A stretch of DNA of 26,679 bases, from NCBI GenBank assembly GCA_046313675.1, contig JBKBXU010000017.1:1-26679 (forward strand). The letters are read 5' to 3'. The position numbers and the translations under genes were made by a program. The notes below the pieces were generated by a model. The model was given only the letters and a program-made list of their open reading frames with translations, made no database searches and was not told the DNA's origin. Positions 22,628 through 26,679 of this stretch are shown one piece after another; position 1 is the first letter of the stretch; every line of letters starts with the position of its first letter. This DNA comes from JBKBXU01 sp046313675 (GTDB lineage: Bacteria > Bacteroidota > Bacteroidia > Cytophagales > Cytophagaceae).

Positions 22628-22939
22628 ATGAGATTAACCGCAATAACTTTAATTATTTTTGTTTTCGGATTTGCACTACTTTCTTTTCAAGGAGAGAAAA
22701 ATAGATCATTGGCTAATGTGGCAAAAGAAGATGGTTATTATATATTTATCAAGTCTACCCCAACTGTAGAATATGAAGTGCTGGGAGAGGTTGAATTAAA
22801 TGGAATCGTTAAGGATAAGCAATTTGCAACCCTGTATGGCCTTTTGATGAAAAAAGTTAAAAAGGAATACCCAAAGTCTGATGCTATTTTGTTTGATGAC
22901 CACAAAATGTTTAAGGCTAAAGCTATAATGTTTAAATAA
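22628..22939 (+). CDS. Small exported protein of unknown function
   Basis: The start is placed at 22628, where MRLTAITLIIFVFGFALLSFQ gives a signal peptide or N-terminal anchor; the frame is open earlier, but those codons overlap the integrase remnant. The mature part of about 80 residues has EDGYYIFIKSTPTVEYEVLGEVELNG, then LLMKKVKKEYPKSDAILFDD, an alpha/beta pattern also found in small hypothetical proteins of other Bacteroidota. I do not recognise a named family. It is the first intact gene after the tRNA hotspot and has its own terminator, so it may be cargo of the lost island or simply the old neighbour. Confidence 0.7.
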   Translation: MRLTAITLIIFVFGFALLSFQGEKNRSLANVAKEDGYYIFIKSTPTVEYEVLGEVELNGIVKDKQFATLYGLLMKKVKKEYPKSDAILFDDHKMFKAKAIMFK

Positions 22940-22940
22940 G

Positions 22941-22967
22941 AAAAGAGTTGTTTTTACTCTTTTTTTA
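22941..22967 (+). terminator. Intrinsic terminator after the small exported protein gene
   Basis: AAAAGAGT (22941-22948) pairs with ACTCTTTT (22956-22963) around a 7-base loop and runs into TTTT, directly after the stop codon. In the remaining 213 bases up to sbcD I see no gene and no convincing promoter. Confidence 0.7.
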
Positions 22968-23180
22968 TTTAAAACCTTTTGCCTCGCTGAAGCTTCTTTA
23001 TCCTTCCGGAATATTTGCATTTTACCTATTTCTGATCAAAGAATGCTTTGTGAGCTGGTTTTTTGGAGTACCCGTACGATAATTTACTTTTTTGTAGCTG
23101 TACTTAATTTTACCTTGTAAGTAGCCGGGCATTTCTCTAAATTTAATATCTCAATAATACTACCGGAGCTATTAATCAGA

Positions 23181-24401
23181 ATGTCTGTTAAAATTATACA
23201 CACCGCCGATTGGCACATAGGAAAAAAACTTCATGAATACAGCCTTAATGAAGACCATCGCATGTTTATGGACTGGCTTATGCAGCTTATTGAAGAAGAG
23301 AAGATTGATTATCTATTGATCTCAGGCGATGTTTTTGATCTTGCCAATCCATCACAGGAATCATTGGCTATCTATTATCGCTTCTTGGCAAAACTTTCAA
23401 CCACCGATTGTAAGGCTATTATTACTGCCGGAAATCATGATTCCCCCAAACTTATAGATGCTCCCTCAGAGCTTCTGAATGCACTTGAAATTAAGGTTAT
23501 AGGGAATGTTCCTGCGGATATAAGTGAATTGCTCATTCCTCTTAAAGATAAATCAGGCAAAACTATAGCTGCCATAGCTGCTGTGCCATATTTGTTAGAC
23601 AGGGATATTAGGAAAGCTATTGAAGGAGAAAGTTATGATGACCGGGTTCAGGCCGTAAGGTTGGGAATTCAAAATTTTTATGCCCGAATAGGAGAAGTTC
23701 TCAGAAAGGCATATTCGGGAATGCTGCATCTGGCTATGGGACACCTTTATGTTCAGGGAGTTGTCATATCTGATTCAGAGAGGCAAATTCAGATAGGTAA
23801 CCTCGCAGGGGTGGATGCCTCCATGTTTCCTTCAGGCATTCATTATGTTGCATTGGGTCATATTCATAAAGCTCAGAATGTAGGCTCTGACCGTATACGA
23901 TACAGCGGTTCACCTATTCCTCTGAGCTTTTCAGAAAAAAAATATGACCATAGGGTGATTCTTCTGGAATTGGATGGCGACACAATTGAGCAAAAAGATA
24001 TTCCAGTAAAGAAATTTCGTGAACTTGTTGGTTTGAATGGCACAATACGGGAAGTTCGGGAGAAGGCAATGCAATTAAAAAATGAATATCCCCTACCCAT
24101 TCTGGTGGATTTGCAAATTGAAGAAGACGAATTTAATCCTCAAATGCATGAGCTTCTTGATGAGCTTTTGGCTGAAATTCATGCAAGTAAGAATGCCGAG
24201 GTTATTCACCGGAGCATTACCTATAAAAACAGCCCCCTTAGGGTGCTGAATCCTTCCTCAGGAGAATTTGATAGAAATGAATTGACCCCGGAAAAAATTT
24301 TTAAAAAACTGATCTCAGGCAGAGAATTAGAAGAACAGGATAAACTAATGCAACTCTTTTTTGAAATAAAGCAGGAAGCTGAGGAGAAAGGAAGCAAATG
24401 A
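23181..24401 (+). CDS. sbcD: Exonuclease subunit SbcD (Mre11-like)
   Basis: This 406-residue calcineurin-fold nuclease shows the metal-binding motifs HTADWHIGKKL (D10, H12), LISGDVFD (D50), TAGNHDSP (N85, H86), MGHLYVQG and LGHIHKA. The capping and C-terminal parts (about 265-406) are of normal size. With SbcC it forms the ATP-driven complex that opens hairpins and trims blocked DNA ends. The stop codon overlaps the sbcC start (ATGA), the usual coupling of this pair. Confidence 0.96.
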   Translation: MSVKIIHTADWHIGKKLHEYSLNEDHRMFMDWLMQLIEEEKIDYLLISGDVFDLANPSQESLAIYYRFLAKLSTTDCKAIITAGNHDSPKLIDAPSELLNALEIKVIGNVPADISELLIPLKDKSGKTIAAIAAVPYLLDRDIRKAIEGESYDDRVQAVRLGIQNFYARIGEVLRKAYSGMLHLAMGHLYVQGVVISDSERQIQIGNLAGVDASMFPSGIHYVALGHIHKAQNVGSDRIRYSGSPIPLSFSEKKYDHRVILLELDGDTIEQKDIPVKKFRELVGLNGTIREVREKAMQLKNEYPLPILVDLQIEEDEFNPQMHELLDELLAEIHASKNAEVIHRSITYKNSPLRVLNPSSGEFDRNELTPEKIFKKLISGRELEEQDKLMQLFFEIKQEAEEKGSK

Positions 24402-26679
24402 GAATTTTAAAAATCCGACTTAAAAATTTAAATTCTCTTAAAGGAGAAATGGCGGTACATCTTGATGAAGAACCCATACTTACGTCCGGATTATTTGCTA
24501 TAACAGGTCCCACAGGAGCAGGTAAGTCAACCATTCTTGATGCAATTTCACTGGCTCTTTATGGGAGTACACCGCGCTTGGGGAATATATCTGCTACCAC
24601 TCTGGAAGAGCAGGGAGGGATTTTAACCCGTGAGTGTAAGGATGCTTATGCTGAAGTTGATTTTGAAGTAAAAGGCACACGGTACTGTGCTTCATGGAAA
24701 TGCAGTCTCACAAGGACAGGGAAAGCTAATCAACCGGAAATGCTTCTTCATGATCTGGATAAAGGTGAAGTTCTGAGCCAAAAGAAAACTGATACGCTAA
24801 AACTGATTAAAGAGATTGTTGGCCTGGAAGAGGGACAATTTGCTCAATCTATTTTACTCTCTCAGGGGAAATTTAAAGAGTTTTTGGAAGCCAAAGCTGA
24901 TGAGCGTACTGTGCTTCTGGAAAACATGACCGGTGCATGGATTTATCGTAAGATTGGCAGACTTGTTCATGAAAAACACAGAGGTCTTAACGACGGCTAT
25001 AAGCTACTTAAGGCCGAGCTTGAATCCATTCAGCTATTTTCCGAACATGAAATAAAAGAAAGGAAAGAGCAGCGGCAAAGTCTTTTAACTGAGAGAATTG
25101 ATAAGGGTAAGGAATTAAAAGAAGTGGCTGCTGAGCTAAATGAACTTTTAAGGCTTCAAAACCTGGTGCAGGAATTACACGGCCTGCGTACGCAACTTGC
25201 TACTATTAATAAGCAATTGATAGAATTTGAGGGAGATAGATTAAGACTTAACCGTCATGAAAAAGCAAGTTGTTTATCTCCTGTTTTTCTTAAGCTTGAT
25301 CACCTGACTGATAATCTTAACTCAAGGAAGTCAGGTCTTCAGCGGCAGGAAAATATAATTTTTGAAGGCAAAAGAATTATAGGGAACTGCCTTAAAGAGC
25401 TGTCGTCATTTGTAAAATCACCGGTTGAAGAAGGGGATTTTGATCGGATGATCGAAGCTCTGGTAAAGAAAATTTCCTTACTTGATGATGCATTGAAAGA
25501 GGCTAAAGCAGGTTTCGAGCCTGTGAAAAAGCAGGTATTGGATAAGTTTAACTCTTTTGACAAGGAAGTAAAGGCTAATTTTACTTCAGATCAGGATGCA
25601 AACTTTTCGTATTGTAAAAAGCAAATTTCTGCAATAGAAGAGGAATTGGTAAAACTAAAGGAGGTTTATTCAATAGATGAAAATGGAATTCAGGAAAAGA
25701 TAAAAGAATTGAATTTGCAATTGGCAGAACTGCCTGCATTAAGACAGTTACTGATTAATGAAGCGGACTTTCTAAAGAAGAAAGAAACCATGCAAATTGA
25801 AAAGGGAAAACTTGAGAATTCTATCCCGGGTTTGCAGAAACAACTGCAAGAAGCAAGGGAAGGATTGGCAAAAAAGGAATCAGACTTAAAATTGCTGGAG
25901 AAGGACATTGTCATTGAAAAGCAGAAGTTGGATCTTGATAAGTTCAGGAGTTTATTAGAGCAAGGCAAACCCTGTCCTTTGTGTGGTTCTTTAGAGCATG
26001 GGAATCATGAGGTTGAAAAAGGATATTTGGATCAGTTGAATGAGAATGAGAAAGACCTAAAAGCACAAGTGGAAAGTTTTAGGGGCGAAATAACTTTATG
26101 TGGGCTTACACTGGAGAATCATGAGAAGAAACTTTCTAACTATATGGAAGAACTAGCTCAGATAGAAAAAGAAGCAGACTTATGTCAGCGTGAAATTTCT
26201 ATCAGTTTCACACAATTACATCACCAGGGTGAAGCGACATTGTCTGCCTTAGATAATATTCGGAAAAACTTACAGAATAAGCGTGAAGCTTTGGATCAGT
26301 TCAGGGAAAAGAAGGAACAAAAGGAGAAACTACAGGAATTTTCAGGTTTGTTGGCTGTTTACCTGGAAGCAAAGAAAAATTTGGAGGATGCACAGAATAA
26401 AAGGGAAGCTTTGGGTCTGGCAGATTCTATACTTACTGAGCTTGATCAAGTAAAACATAGTTTTAGAGAGGCTAAAAACGATTTAAAGTCAGCCCTTAAA
26501 GAAAAAGTACTGTTGGAAACAGACATCACTAACTTCAATAAAGACCTGATTATAGTCAACGAGAATCTGACTAAGGAATTGGTAAAACTTAGCTTTGCCA
26601 CAATAGAGGAAGCTCGGGGAGCAATTTTGAATGAAGCGGAAGCGATCAGGATCAAGGTATTGGACAATAAGTTAAGGGA
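24398..26679 (+). CDS. sbcC: Exonuclease subunit SbcC (Rad50-like ATPase), 3'-truncated by window edge
   Basis: The gene starts at the ATG in the ATGA overlap with sbcD and stays open to the right edge, giving 760 codons. The N-terminal ATPase half has RILKIRLKNLNSLKGE and Walker A GPTGAGKST (residues 37-45), then the Q-loop segment FAQSILLSQGKFKEFLEA. Residues from about 200 form long coiled coils rich in E, K and L. The zinc hook CPLC is at 526-529 (GKPCPLCGSLEHG), which joins two SbcC molecules. The returning coil follows; the signature motif, Walker B and D-loop lie beyond the window. Confidence 0.96.
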   Translation, partial: MRILKIRLKNLNSLKGEMAVHLDEEPILTSGLFAITGPTGAGKSTILDAISLALYGSTPRLGNISATTLEEQGGILTRECKDAYAEVDFEVKGTRYCASWKCSLTRTGKANQPEMLLHDLDKGEVLSQKKTDTLKLIKEIVGLEEGQFAQSILLSQGKFKEFLEAKADERTVLLENMTGAWIYRKIGRLVHEKHRGLNDGYKLLKAELESIQLFSEHEIKERKEQRQSLLTERIDKGKELKEVAAELNELLRLQNLVQELHGLRTQLATINKQLIEFEGDRLRLNRHEKASCLSPVFLKLDHLTDNLNSRKSGLQRQENIIFEGKRIIGNCLKELSSFVKSPVEEGDFDRMIEALVKKISLLDDALKEAKAGFEPVKKQVLDKFNSFDKEVKANFTSDQDANFSYCKKQISAIEEELVKLKEVYSIDENGIQEKIKELNLQLAELPALRQLLINEADFLKKKETMQIEKGKLENSIPGLQKQLQEAREGLAKKESDLKLLEKDIVIEKQKLDLDKFRSLLEQGKPCPLCGSLEHGNHEVEKGYLDQLNENEKDLKAQVESFRGEITLCGLTLENHEKKLSNYMEELAQIEKEADLCQREISISFTQLHHQGEATLSALDNIRKNLQNKREALDQFREKKEQKEKLQEFSGLLAVYLEAKKNLEDAQNKREALGLADSILTELDQVKHSFREAKNDLKSALKEKVLLETDITNFNKDLIIVNENLTKELVKLSFATIEEARGAILNEAEAIRIKVLDNKLR

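Noticed and set aside
25339..26667. - strand open frames within sbcC
   Set aside because: They arise from the skewed coiled-coil codons of sbcC; the + frame is open throughout and has the zinc hook and Walker A.
1..26679. CRISPR array, insertion sequence, toxin-antitoxin or named phage-defence system
   Set aside because: No regularly spaced repeats, transposase or paired toxin genes were found; the GIY-YIG gene and integrase remnant alone do not make a known defence system.

Overview
The window looks like a chromosomal segment of a Bacteroidota bacterium, possibly Cytophagales or Flavobacteriia; the order is a weak guess. Reasons: a secreted metalloprotease with a C-terminal type IX secretion (T9SS) sorting domain, an Obg GTPase without a C-terminal extension, TAnnTTTG-type promoters, almost no Shine-Dalgarno sites, and an hpt-adk-obg block typical of the phylum. 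No plasmid, phage structural or insertion-sequence gene is visible.

Layout. (1) 1-7056 is an AT-rich surface-glycan cluster: a 5'-truncated asparagine synthetase, a GT4 glycosyltransferase, two SAM methyltransferases and a second GT4 glycosyltransferase, all on + and mostly overlapping. They face a convergent multi-pass membrane protein that may be a polymerase or GT-C enzyme. (2) 7392-9247 holds an Lrp/AsnC regulator and a convergent exported helical-repeat protein. (3) 9397-14351 is a + strand housekeeping run: M42-type aminopeptidase, hypoxanthine phosphoribosyltransferase, adenylate kinase, Obg, then grpE-dnaJ behind a sigma54-like promoter and ending at a strong bidirectional hairpin. 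(4) 14406-20631 is a - strand run: phoH, M43 protease, comEC, enoyl-CoA hydratase family protein, small lipoprotein. (5) 20717-21792 is a divergent + pair: a DUF62 (SAM hydroxide adenosyltransferase family) protein lacking the family's catalytic triad, and an ABM-like protein. (6) 21864-22939 is a small accessory patch. (7) 23181-26679 is sbcD-sbcC, with sbcC running off the right edge.

The most interesting part is region 6. Two almost identical tRNA-Leu(CAA) genes flank a free-standing GIY-YIG nuclease gene and a decayed third tRNA-Leu piece. The second tRNA carries a perfectly placed 20-nt palindrome at the base of its D-loop. Just downstream lie a tandem direct repeat and the first 38 codons of a tyrosine-integrase-like gene. 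I read this as a tRNA-associated hotspot visited by at least three kinds of element: a nuclease module, a palindromic repeat and an integrase island. Functions are read from motifs by eye; no database search was run.
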